Below are positions 50,461 to 57,030 of a stretch of DNA of 64,000 nucleotides, one piece after another. The translations under genes were made by a program, and so were the position numbers. This stretch comes from an uncultured Oscillospiraceae bacterium (GTDB lineage Bacteria; Bacillota; Clostridia; Oscillospirales; Oscillospiraceae). Location of the stretch: the NCBI GenBank assembly GCA_934589145.1, contig CAKTNW010000009.1:1-64000 (forward strand). Reading direction: 5' to 3'. How positions within the stretch are numbered: the stretch's first letter is position 1; each line of letters starts with the position of its first letter. The notes under the pieces are model-generated. The model made no database searches, had not been told where the DNA came from, and saw only the letters and a list, made by a program, of their open reading frames with translations.

Positions 50461-51020
50461 AACTGACACTGATACGCCACGGGCAGACCCAGGGCAGCCT
50501 CAACGACCTGTACTACGGCGCGGCGGATATCCCGGTGCTGCCGGAATCCCTGGCGGAGCTCCACGAAAACGCCGCCCGCTATCCCACCGCCCCGCGGTAT
50601 TTCACCAGCGGCATGCTGCGGACGGAGCAGACCTTCCGGGCTATCTACGGCGACGTGCCCCATATGCCCCTGCCGGGCCTGCGGGAGATGGACTTCGGCG
50701 ACTTCGAGATGCGCAGCTATGAGCAGATGAAGGACGACCCCGCCTTCCAACACTGGATGACCGACAGTGAACATCTCCCCTGCCCCAACGGCGAGAGCGC
50801 GCCCCAGACCACGGCGCGGAACCTGAAGGCCATGGAGACGGTGCTGGCGGAGGACAGCGACGCGGTGTGCGTCATCCACGGCGGCGTTATCGCCGGGTTC
50901 ATGATGACCTGGTTCGGCGGTCTGCGGGTGGACTGGTACCGCAAGGCCGGCACCGGCTATCAGGTGATTTTTGAAAACGGTGTGCCCACCCGTTGGGTGC
51001 GTGTGCCGGAGGACATATGA
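50457..51020 (+). CDS. Histidine phosphatase, probably alpha-ribazole phosphatase (CobC-like)
   Basis: A 187-residue histidine-phosphatase-superfamily protein with the LIRHGQTQGSLNDLYYG start carrying the phospho-accepting His, FTSGMLRTEQTF, MDFGDFEM and VIHGGVIAGFMM with the second His. CobC-type members remove the 5'-phosphate from alpha-ribazole phosphate or cobalamin phosphate; the position after cobT, cobU and cobS supports this, though phosphoglycerate-mutase-like relatives act on other substrates. The ATG overlaps the preceding stop and the stop overlaps yqeC (ATGA). Confidence 0.88.
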   Translation: MKLTLIRHGQTQGSLNDLYYGAADIPVLPESLAELHENAARYPTAPRYFTSGMLRTEQTFRAIYGDVPHMPLPGLREMDFGDFEMRSYEQMKDDPAFQHWMTDSEHLPCPNGESAPQTTARNLKAMETVLAEDSDAVCVIHGGVIAGFMMTWFGGLRVDWYRKAGTGYQVIFENGVPTRWVRVPEDI

Positions 51021-51691
51021 TGGACATTTCCGCCCTGCTGAACGTGGAAAAGGGCGTCACCGCTCTCATCGGCGGCGGCGGCAAGACCACGCTGATGTAT
51101 ACCCTGGCGGAGGAGCTGCGCCGCCGGGGTACGGTACTCGTCACCACCTCCACCCATATCCAAAGACCGGAGCAGTACCCTGTGCTGACGGCGGCGGACG
51201 ATACCGTCGTGGCCGCCGCCCTGGCGGCCCACGGCGTGGTATGTGTGGCCGACGAAAGCCCAGAGGGCAAGCTGTGCGCCCCGGCGCTGTCCTTTGAGAG
51301 GCTGGCGGCGCTGGCGGATTTCGTGCTGGTGGAGGCCGATGGCTCTAGGCGCCTGCCCCTGAAGGCCCACGCCCCTCATGAGCCGGTGATCCCGCCCAAC
51401 GCCCGCCAAACGATTTATGTGGTGGGCGCCGACGGCTTTGGCCATCCTATCCGCAAGATCTGTCACCGCCCCGAGCGGTACGCCGCCCTGTGCGGCGCGA
51501 CGGAGGACGACATCGTCACCCCGGCGCGGGAAGCGGCGGTGCTCCACGCGGAGGGCTACGATACCGGCTGGGTGTTTATCAACAAGGTGGAAACGCCGGA
51601 GGACTGGCGCAGCGCCGAAGCCCTGGCGGCCCTGCTGCCCGGCAAAGCCGTGGCGGGCAGCCTGTGGGAAAAGCGGTATCGGATCCTGTAA
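51017..51691 (+). CDS. yqeC: YqeC-type accessory protein for selenium-dependent molybdenum hydroxylases
   Basis: A 224-residue P-loop protein matching the YqeC family: TALIGGGGKTTLMYTLAEEL (about 15-34), VLVTTSTHI, FVLVEADGSRRLPLKAHAPH (about 105-125), EPVIPP and FINKVETPE. Members are linked with maturation of selenium-dependent molybdenum hydroxylases such as xanthine dehydrogenases in Clostridia; their exact reaction is unsettled. It is translationally coupled to the CobC-like gene, so it shares the cob transcript, while other hydroxylase-accessory genes follow after a terminator. No EF2563/YqeB gene is in view. Confidence 0.85.
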   Translation: MMDISALLNVEKGVTALIGGGGKTTLMYTLAEELRRRGTVLVTTSTHIQRPEQYPVLTAADDTVVAAALAAHGVVCVADESPEGKLCAPALSFERLAALADFVLVEADGSRRLPLKAHAPHEPVIPPNARQTIYVVGADGFGHPIRKICHRPERYAALCGATEDDIVTPAREAAVLHAEGYDTGWVFINKVETPEDWRSAEALAALLPGKAVAGSLWEKRYRIL

Positions 51692-51696
51692 ACGAA

Positions 51697-51726
51697 GAAA
51701 AAGGCCGTATGATCACGGCCTTTTTC
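51697..51726 (+). terminator. Intrinsic terminator after yqeC
   Basis: GAAAAAGGCCGT-GATC...ACGGCCTTTTTC: AAAAAGGCCGT at the left and ACGGCCTTTTT at the right, short loop; ends the cob operon. Confidence 0.88.
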
Positions 51727-51767
51727 ATGTTTTGCGGCAAAATCCCGCAATGCGGAACGCTGTTCTA

Positions 51768-51796
51768 TTGCGCAGAGAAGCATAACGCGGTACAAT
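51768..51796 (+). promoter_or_regulatory. Promoter of the xdhC operon
   Basis: TTGCGC (51768-51773), 17-bp spacer, TACAAT (51791-51796). A GC-rich hairpin (TTGCGGCAAAATCCCGCAA) lies just upstream. Confidence 0.5.
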
Positions 51797-51827
51797 AAGA
51801 CCGGAAAACGATCTCGGGAGGGCGGCT

Positions 51828-52565
51828 ATGTTTCAGTGGAACGAGGAGAAGCTCCGCTTCATGGAGGACGCCGCCGCGTGGGGTGATTTTCACGCCCGGC
51901 TGGCGGCGGAATTGGCCCCCTACCTGCCCAGAGACGGCCACATCTGCGACGCGGGCTGCGGCACGGGGCATCTGTCCCTGGCGCTGTCGCCCTATGCCAG
52001 GCGGGTGACGGCGGTGGATATCAGCAGTGAGGCGCTGGATCTGCTGGCGGAGAACTGCCGGAAGCGGCACATGACAAACATCGCCATCCGCCGGGGCGAC
52101 ATCGCGCAGTTACCGCCGGAGGAACCTTATGACGCCATGGTTTTCTGCTTCTTCGGCCATATCCAGGAGATTTTAGCCATCTCGGCAGCCCAATGCCGGG
52201 GTACGGTGCTGGCCATCATGCGCAGCGACGCCGCCCACCGGTTTTCCGCCGCACAGCCTGCCATCCGCCGCGGCGGTTATCTCCGTGGCCGGGAGGAGCT
52301 GGAAAGGCGGGGCATCCCCTTTTCTGCGGCGGAGCGGGAGCTGCCCATGGGCCAGCCCTTCCGCACCCTGGAGGATGCCCGGCGGTTTTTCGAGCTGTAT
52401 CGTCAGCCGGACGATACCACGCCCATTACGGACGAACTTCTGCAGGCGCGGCTGACAGCCACGGGCCGGGCGGATTTTCCCCTTTATCTGCCCCAGAGCC
52501 GCCGTTTCGGCCTGCTGCGATGGCATGCGGGCGAGGTGCCGGAGCAGACCCAAGGGATCAACTGA
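51828..52565 (+). CDS. Class I SAM-dependent methyltransferase
   Basis: A 245-residue methyltransferase: motif I ICDAGCGTGHLSLALSPYAR (about 45-64), motif II VTAVDISSEALDLLAENC, then RRGDIAQLP. The C-terminal 100 residues hold a substrate domain I cannot place. It starts the three-gene unit with xdhC and an NTPase, so a role around molybdenum cofactor or hydroxylase maturation is suggested by position only. GGAGGGCGG precedes the ATG at 51828. Confidence 0.87.
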   Translation: MFQWNEEKLRFMEDAAAWGDFHARLAAELAPYLPRDGHICDAGCGTGHLSLALSPYARRVTAVDISSEALDLLAENCRKRHMTNIAIRRGDIAQLPPEEPYDAMVFCFFGHIQEILAISAAQCRGTVLAIMRSDAAHRFSAAQPAIRRGGYLRGREELERRGIPFSAAERELPMGQPFRTLEDARRFFELYRQPDDTTPITDELLQARLTATGRADFPLYLPQSRRFGLLRWHAGEVPEQTQGIN

Positions 52566-52582
52566 CGAAAAGGAGCACAATT

Positions 52583-53554
52583 ATGAATGGTATTTTTACG
52601 ACCCTGCTCTATCAAATGGAGAAGCATCACGATACGGTGCTGTGTACCATCATCGCCGACAGCGGCTCCACCCCACGCGGGATGGGCGCACAGATGCTGG
52701 TGGGCGAAAAGGGCCTGCTGTGCGGCACTATCGGCGGCGGCGCGGTGGAGGGTCAGAGCATCGAGCTGGGCAAAAAGCTTTTGCAGGAGCGCCGCAGCAC
52801 TGTCCATGAGTACAGACTGCACCACAACGATACCGAGGATATCGGCATGGTGTGCGGCGGCGACGTGACGGTGCATCTGCAATTCATCGCCGCCGATGAC
52901 CCGGTCTGGCAGAAGCTGGCTGGCGATGTACTGCACCGCATCGCGCTGCGGCAGCCGGGATGGCTGGCGCTGGCACTGGACGGCGGTGCGCCCGAACTGC
53001 GAGACACCGCCGAGAGCGATGCGGCCCATGTTACTTTGCCCCTGCCCATCGGCGAGCGGGCCATCCTGTTCGGCGCGGGCCACTGCTCGCTGGCCCTGTG
53101 CCCGTTGCTGACCACCGTGGGCTTCCGGGTGACGGTGGTGGACGACCGGCCGGAGCTGGTGACCAAGGAGCGCTTTCCCACCGCCGACGCGGTGGTGTGC
53201 TGCGATCTTGACCATCTGGCCGACACCGTGCCCGTAGGCGGCGAGGACTATGTGGTGGTCATGACTAACGGCCACAGCCACGACTTCGCCGTGCAGGAGC
53301 AGGTGCTGCGGGGACAGTACGCCTACATCGGCGTCATTGGCTCCCGCAGCAAGACCGCCAGCGTCAATGCCAGGCTTCGGGCGGCGGGTATCAGCGAGGA
53401 GGCCATTGCCACTGTCCACACCCCCATCGGCACCGCCATCAAGGCGGTGACGCCGGAGGAGATCGCTGTGTCCATCGCCGGTGAGATGATCTGCGTGCGC
53501 GCCACGCGGCGGGAGAGCGCGGGGATAAAGCTCCGAGGCTGTCCCATGCACTAA
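52583..53554 (+). CDS. XdhC-family molybdenum-enzyme maturation factor
   Basis: A 323-residue XdhC/CoxI-family protein. The N-terminal XdhC_CoxI motif TIIADSGSTPRGMGAQMLVG (about 22-41) and CGTIGGGAVEGQSIE are followed by a Rossmann-like domain, AILFGAGHCSLALCPLL (about 157-173), VTVVDDRPELV and IGVIGSRSKTASVNARL. XdhC binds molybdenum cofactor, helps its sulfuration and inserts it into xanthine dehydrogenase-type enzymes. An AAAAGGAGC site precedes the ATG at 52583. No hydroxylase subunits lie in this window. Confidence 0.93.
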   Translation: MNGIFTTLLYQMEKHHDTVLCTIIADSGSTPRGMGAQMLVGEKGLLCGTIGGGAVEGQSIELGKKLLQERRSTVHEYRLHHNDTEDIGMVCGGDVTVHLQFIAADDPVWQKLAGDVLHRIALRQPGWLALALDGGAPELRDTAESDAAHVTLPLPIGERAILFGAGHCSLALCPLLTTVGFRVTVVDDRPELVTKERFPTADAVVCCDLDHLADTVPVGGEDYVVVMTNGHSHDFAVQEQVLRGQYAYIGVIGSRSKTASVNARLRAAGISEEAIATVHTPIGTAIKAVTPEEIAVSIAGEMICVRATRRESAGIKLRGCPMH

Positions 53555-53564
53555 AGATGCAGAT

Positions 53565-54056
53565 ATGACGAAGCATCTGTTTCTGACCGGCCCCAAGGGC
53601 GTGGGCAAATCTACCCTGATCCGGAGCCTGCTGGCGGCGGAGGAGGGTGCGCTGGGCGGCTTCTTCACCGTAAAGCGTGAGGGCGGTGTCTATCTGCTGC
53701 CTGCCGCCGGGGAGCGAGCCTTTACCCCAGAGAACTTTCTGTTCCGCTGCGGCCACGGCGGCGACCCGGATCGGTTCGACGCGCTGGGCTGCGCCGCGCT
53801 GGCGGATACCGCGGGATGCTGTCTGCTGGTAATGGATGAGCTGGGCCCTCATGAAGCAGAAGCCGCGCTGTTTCAGGCGGCGGTGTTCCGCGCGCTGAAC
53901 GGGGATATCCCCATTATCGGCGTTTTGCAGCAGGCGGAATGTGAATTTCTCGACCGCGTCGCCCACCACCCCCAGGTGACGGTGCTGACGGTATCGGTGG
54001 AAAACCGGGACGCTCTGGCGACGGAGCTGCGCCGCTGGCGAGAAGCGCAAGAATAA
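53565..54056 (+). CDS. Small P-loop NTPase (THEP1-like)
   Basis: A 163-residue P-loop protein with Walker A TGPKGVGKSTLIRSLL (residues 8-23) and Walker B LLVMDELGPHEAEAALFQAA (about 88-107), matching the NTPase_1/THEP1 nucleoside-triphosphatase group. Such proteins are often found with molybdenum hydroxylase accessory genes, but their substrate is unknown. It follows xdhC by 10 bases and ends at a bidirectional terminator. There is no strong ribosome binding site (AAGATGCAG), so translational coupling is possible. Confidence 0.83.
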   Translation: MTKHLFLTGPKGVGKSTLIRSLLAAEEGALGGFFTVKREGGVYLLPAAGERAFTPENFLFRCGHGGDPDRFDALGCAALADTAGCCLLVMDELGPHEAEAALFQAAVFRALNGDIPIIGVLQQAECEFLDRVAHHPQVTVLTVSVENRDALATELRRWREAQE

Positions 54057-54095
54057 AAATAGACACATGGCCCATGCCATGTGTCTATTTTTTAT
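54052..54095. terminator. Bidirectional terminator between convergent operons
   Basis: AATAAAAATAGACACATGGC-CCAT-GCCATGTGTCTATTTTTTATT. The stem has A and T runs on both sides; it ends both the xdhC unit and the minus-strand LysR gene, whose stop codon lies within it. Confidence 0.92.
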
Positions 54096-54994
54096 TCCAC
54101 AATATGCACGCCGTCCATCAGACGAATCTCCGCGCGGATGTCATCCAGCAAAAGCTGGGCAGCTTCGCTGAGGGATTCACCCCGGCGGGTCATCAGATAG
54201 GATACCCGGTCAGGGGGCGGATCCGTCAGGCGGCAGATTCTGGCACGACCCTCTTGCGCCAGGGCGCGGGCGGCGGCGATGGGCACAATGGCCCACATCA
54301 TCTCACTGCCCAGGAAAGTGTCCACCGCCTGCATAGAGTCGGCGTACAGCAGCGGCGTAGCCGTCAGGCCGAACCAATGATCCCGCCAGTCCTGTACAGC
54401 CTTGCGCCAGGACACCACGATCTCGTTATTAGGATCCAGCTCCTTGGGGGAGACCACGTCACCGTAGGGACTGTCCGGCGAGCAGGCCACCACCGTCTCC
54501 TCGCTGCACAGGGGAGTCAGATCCAACTGAGGATGGTAAAAGCTGTCGCCATCCATCAGAGCCATCTCCAGTTCACGGCGGGCCACCGGCTGCGCACCGG
54601 CATAGCCGGTACCTGGCAGGGTCTGTACCCACAGCGCCACTGGCAGCTTCCGGTGGAGAAAGCGGCGATAGGCCGCCGGAAGAATATACTGGTTGGTAGA
54701 GAATACCGCGCCGATCCGCAGATACTCCCGTGTGGCGGCCTCCGCCACGCCCCGAGTTTCTTCCAGCAGCGTCTGCCAGCGATAGGCCAGTGGCAGGAAC
54801 CGCTGGCCTGCCTCAGTCAGCTCGATGTGGCGGATGCCCTTGCCCCGGTGGAACAGCTGCGCGCCCACCTCCGCCTCCAGCGCCTGGATGCGGTTGGTCA
54901 GCGTGGGCTGGGTGATGAACAGCGCCTCGGCCGCCGCCGTCAGCGTGCCGTGCTCCAGCACCGCCCAGAAGGTCTCCATGTCGGTGTTGTTCAT
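54092..54994 (-). CDS. LysR-family transcriptional regulator
   Basis: A 300-residue LysR regulator: N-terminal winged helix (METFWAVLEHGTLTAAAEAL, FITQPTLTNRIQALEAEVGA, QLFHRGKGIRHIELTEAG) and a substrate-binding-like effector domain from about 90 to 290. The effector is unknown. It is convergent with the molybdenum-maturation operon and might control it or distant genes. GGAAGGAGA lies before the ATG at 54994; an upstream in-frame ATG at 55027 has no site. The stop lies in the shared terminator. Confidence 0.9.
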   Translation of the reverse strand: MNNTDMETFWAVLEHGTLTAAAEALFITQPTLTNRIQALEAEVGAQLFHRGKGIRHIELTEAGQRFLPLAYRWQTLLEETRGVAEAATREYLRIGAVFSTNQYILPAAYRRFLHRKLPVALWVQTLPGTGYAGAQPVARRELEMALMDGDSFYHPQLDLTPLCSEETVVACSPDSPYGDVVSPKELDPNNEIVVSWRKAVQDWRDHWFGLTATPLLYADSMQAVDTFLGSEMMWAIVPIAAARALAQEGRARICRLTDPPPDRVSYLMTRRGESLSEAAQLLLDDIRAEIRLMDGVHIVE

Positions 54995-55091
54995 GGCGTC
55001 TCCTTCCCGAATAAATATAAATTTCACCTATATTATATGTGGGTTTTATCCGTTTTACAAGAGCCAATTTGTGTGATATTGTATAGCCACA

Positions 55092-55117
55092 ACAGGAGAG
55101 CGATACCGGTTCTCCTG
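55092..55117. other. CAGGAGA hairpin, second copy
   Basis: ACAGGAGAGCGATACCGGTT-CTCCTG, near-identical to the hairpin at 13815-13846. It lies in the 311-base gap between the LysR start and hpf, which otherwise holds only AT-rich sequence and two terminators. Confidence 0.5.
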
Positions 55118-55206
55118 AAAAACAGGATAAACCGCCATTTATATCCTACTTTTAAATTGCTTTCTTTTCTTTCTTATTTTCTCTCTTTGTTCCTGCATCC
55201 CTGTAA

Positions 55207-55242
55207 AGAAAAGGCCGGACGATTGTCCGGCCTTTTCTTTTT
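55207..55242. terminator. Strong orphan hairpin with T run
   Basis: AAAGAAAAGGCCGGAC-GATT-GTCCGGCCTTTTCTTTTT; 16-bp perfect stem. It follows no visible plus-strand gene; on the minus strand it lies downstream of hpf's own terminator as a possible backup. Confidence 0.75.
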
Positions 55243-55272
55243 GTGGGGGAGAAGCGCGAAAGAGAGAAAAGC

Positions 55273-55297
55273 AAGACGGCCCGCAAGGGCCGTCTTG
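55273..55297 (-). terminator. Terminator of hpf
   Basis: Minus strand AAGACGGCCC-TTGC-GGGCCGTCTTGCTTTTC, 9 bases after the hpf stop. Confidence 0.8.
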
Positions 55298-55305
55298 GTA
55301 TATAA

Positions 55306-55842
55306 TTACTCCTGCGTCTCAATGATGCCGTAGCCGCCGTTGTTGCGGCGATAGACCACCGAGACAGTGTCGTCCGCCACGTTGCGGAAGACATAGAAGG
55401 AATGATCCAGCAGGTTCATCTGCAAGATGGCCTCGTCGATGGTCATGGGCTTGACGGTGAAGCGCTTGGTGCGCACCACATGGAACTCGTCCTCCTCTTC
55501 CACATGGAACTCCGGCAGCTCCGGCTCCATGACCTCCGGCCGCAGGTTCTTGGCCAGGCGGGTCTTGTTCTTGCGGATGCGGCGCTCGATGAAACTGACG
55601 GTTCCGTCGATGGCGCCCCGCATATCACCGTCGGGATCCTCGGCCTGGGCACGGAACAGGGTGCCGTTGGCGGCGCGGATGGTCAGCTCCACGGTGCAGC
55701 GGTTTTTCTTTTCCACGGCAAAGGTCACAAAAGCGTCCGCTTCCTCCGCGAAGTACCGGTCGAGCTTACTGATCTTCTTCTCGGCGTACTCCTTAATGGA
55801 GTCGTTCAGCGCGATCTTCTTGCAGGCGAATGTGAACTTCAT
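55306..55842 (-). CDS. hpf: Ribosome hibernation promoting factor, long form
   Basis: A 178-residue long-form HPF. The N-terminal YfiA/S30AE domain (MKFTFACKKIALNDSIKEYA; KISKLDRYF; AVEKKNRCTVELTI) binds in the 30S decoding region; the C-terminal domain (VVRTKRFTVKPMTIDEAILQ, then MNLLDHSFYVFRNV) dimerises ribosomes into 100S particles in stationary phase. Length and both domains are normal. GAAAGGAGC precedes the ATG. A TATAAT on the minus strand at 55911-55916 is the likely -10. Confidence 0.97.
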   Translation of the reverse strand: MKFTFACKKIALNDSIKEYAEKKISKLDRYFAEEADAFVTFAVEKKNRCTVELTIRAANGTLFRAQAEDPDGDMRGAIDGTVSFIERRIRKNKTRLAKNLRPEVMEPELPEFHVEEEDEFHVVRTKRFTVKPMTIDEAILQMNLLDHSFYVFRNVADDTVSVVYRRNNGGYGIIETQE

Positions 55843-55910
55843 ATTGGTTGCTCCTTTCTTGGGGTACGGAACAAAGGGTCGGGGAGGGATTTCCCCTTAT
55901 CCTTGTCCAC

Positions 55911-55916
55911 ATTATA
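55911..55916 (-). promoter_or_regulatory. -10 element for hpf
   Basis: GCTATAAT on the minus strand, 69 bases before the hpf ATG; no convincing -35. The rest of the gap to 56105 is AT-rich with no gene I can support. Confidence 0.45.
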
Positions 55917-56105
55917 GCACATTGCCCTGCATTTGAAAAGAGCATCACAGCAATTTTAGGGAAAGTTCACAAAAGTGCAACAATTTTTGTGCGTTTCGAC
56001 GAGGCGTACCAAAAATCGCGGAAATGCGGCAAAACCTCCTATGGACAAGACAGGGGCGGATGGTGTACCATAATAACCGGAAGCTTTCCAATATCCCACC
56101 CGCTT

Positions 56106-56138
56106 GAGCCGCGCCCTGGTGCAGGACGCGGCCCCTTT
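56106..56138 (+). terminator. GC-rich hairpin with T run, no upstream gene
   Basis: GAGCCGCGCCCTGGTGCAGG-ACGCGGCCCCTTTTT; an imperfect stem with a T run. No plus-strand gene precedes it within 2 kb, so its transcript is unclear. Confidence 0.5.
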
Positions 56139-56188
56139 TTATGCAGTTGGCGAAAAGCGATCCCGTTTGCGCTTGCGCCCGTGCTTTT

Positions 56189-56213
56189 GCGGGGTGGGGT
56201 GACCCCGCCCTGC
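56189..56213. repeat. Degenerate GTAGGG-type palindrome
   Basis: GCGGGGTGGGGTGACCCCGC-CCTGC, next to the stop of the small ribbon-helix-helix gene; the copy at 7553-7577 sits in the same position next to the paralogous gene. Confidence 0.65.
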
Positions 56214-56375
56214 CTATATTTTGCCGGTCTTGTGCAGCGCCTCCAGGCTCAGCTCACCGGCCAGCTTGAACAGCGTGTCGCTGATGACCCGCTCCACCGG
56301 CAGCCCTGCCTGCTGGCCGACCTTGCGGTAAAACTCATAGAGATATTTCGGGATCTGTATCGTCACTTCCTTCAT
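56214..56375 (-). CDS. Small ribbon-helix-helix-like protein, copy 2
   Basis: A 53-residue protein starting MKEVTIQIPKYLYEFYRKVG with a beta strand then helices, and LFKLAGELSLEALHKTGKI at the end. It is a paralogue of the protein at 7578-7745 (shared FYRKxG, DxLFxLAGEL, EA). AAGGAGGCGC lies before the ATG. It is divergent from two small regulatory genes (56487, 56692). DNA binding is inferred from the predicted fold; the role is unknown. Confidence 0.8.
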   Translation of the reverse strand: MKEVTIQIPKYLYEFYRKVGQQAGLPVERVISDTLFKLAGELSLEALHKTGKI

Positions 56376-56396
56376 ACTATGCGCCTCCTTTTATGC

Positions 56397-56440
56397 GTTT
56401 GATAACTAAACGATAACATAACGTTTGTAGATAGTCAAAC
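56397..56440. promoter_or_regulatory. Divergent operator-like region
   Basis: Nested inverted repeats: outer GTTTGA (56397-56402) with TCAAAC (56435-56440), inner AAACG (56408-56412) with CGTTT (56422-56426), and repeated GATAAC. It lies in the 111-base region between the divergent small genes. A GCTATCAT element follows at about 56457. Likely binding site for one of the small regulators. Confidence 0.5.
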
Positions 56441-56486
56441 CGATTTTGGGTAAAATGCTATCATACTGCTAAAGGGGTGTTATCAT

Positions 56487-56666
56487 TTGGCTACTGACCG
56501 CATTCAGACAGGCATCCGCTTTCCGGAGGTCTTGCTGCGCAAAATCACCTATATTGCCAAGAAGGATCACCGTTCGCTGAACGCGCAGTTGGAGCATTTG
56601 GCGCAGGAGTGCGTGGACGCCTATGAGCGGGAGCACGGTGAGATCACGCTGCCGGAAGAGGAATGA
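56487..56666 (+). CDS. Arc-type ribbon-helix-helix protein
   Basis: A 59-residue protein (TTG start at 56487, AAAGGGGTG 8 bases upstream). The sequence IQTGIRFPEVLLRKITYIAK is an Arc/omega-like RHH N-terminus: a beta strand with alternating residues, then helix A, the turn at KKDHRSLN and helix B (AQLEHLAQECVDAYEREHG). Such proteins bind DNA as dimers, commonly as antitoxins or repressors. It lies 25 bases before an XRE gene and divergent from another RHH-like gene, making a three-regulator cluster with no obvious toxin. Confidence 0.82.
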   Translation: MATDRIQTGIRFPEVLLRKITYIAKKDHRSLNAQLEHLAQECVDAYEREHGEITLPEEE

Positions 56667-56691
56667 GCTGCGTCGGACTTGAGGTGATCGT

Positions 56692-56934
56692 ATGGCAGTA
56701 AAAGACGCGGTGGCGGAGCGGTTCCGCCAGCTTTGCGCCCAGCGGGGGATCAAATGCAATGAATTGGCCAACCTGTCGGGCGTGACGCCCTCCACCGTAT
56801 ACAGCCTGATGGACGTGCGGCGGCGGGATATCTCCATCACGACCATCAAAAAGCTCTGTGACGGGCTGGATATCACCTTGGGTGAATTTTTCTCCACGCC
56901 GGAATTTGACAGCTTGGAGCAGGAATTGCAATAG
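56692..56934 (+). CDS. XRE-family helix-turn-helix regulator, copy 2
   Basis: An 80-residue Cro/C1-type protein: IKCNELANLSGVTPSTVYSL (about 20-39) is the HTH, followed by ISITTIKKLCDGLDITLGEF and FSTPEFD. It resembles the 79-residue XRE protein at 7870 in length, HTH position and the LxEFFxxP tail. Start ATG follows TTGAGGTGAT. A terminator follows 5 bases after the stop. Function beyond DNA binding is unknown. Confidence 0.87.
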   Translation: MAVKDAVAERFRQLCAQRGIKCNELANLSGVTPSTVYSLMDVRRRDISITTIKKLCDGLDITLGEFFSTPEFDSLEQELQ

Positions 56935-56938
56935 AACA

Positions 56939-56967
56939 TGCCCGCCATCCCAATGGATGGCGGGCGT
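56939..56967 (+). terminator. Terminator after XRE copy 2
   Basis: GCCCGCCATCC-CAAT-GGATGGCGGGCGTTTG; 11-bp stem, short T run. Confidence 0.75.
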
Positions 56968-56981
56968 TTGAATATCTATAT

Positions 56982-57017
56982 AAAAAACAAGAGCGCTGCA
57001 CGGCAGCGCTCTTGTTT
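56982..57017 (-). terminator. Terminator of pnp
   Basis: Minus strand ACAAGAGCGCTGC-CGT-GCAGCGCTCTTGTTTTTT; 13-bp stem and T run, 13 bases after the pnp stop. Confidence 0.92.
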
Positions 57018-57030
57018 TGTTTCGCAGTTA

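Noticed and set aside
56106..56138. Terminator of a small RNA starting near 56075
   Set aside because: The only promoter-like hexamers (TGGACA and CATAAT) are 21 bp apart and weak; no conserved structure was seen.
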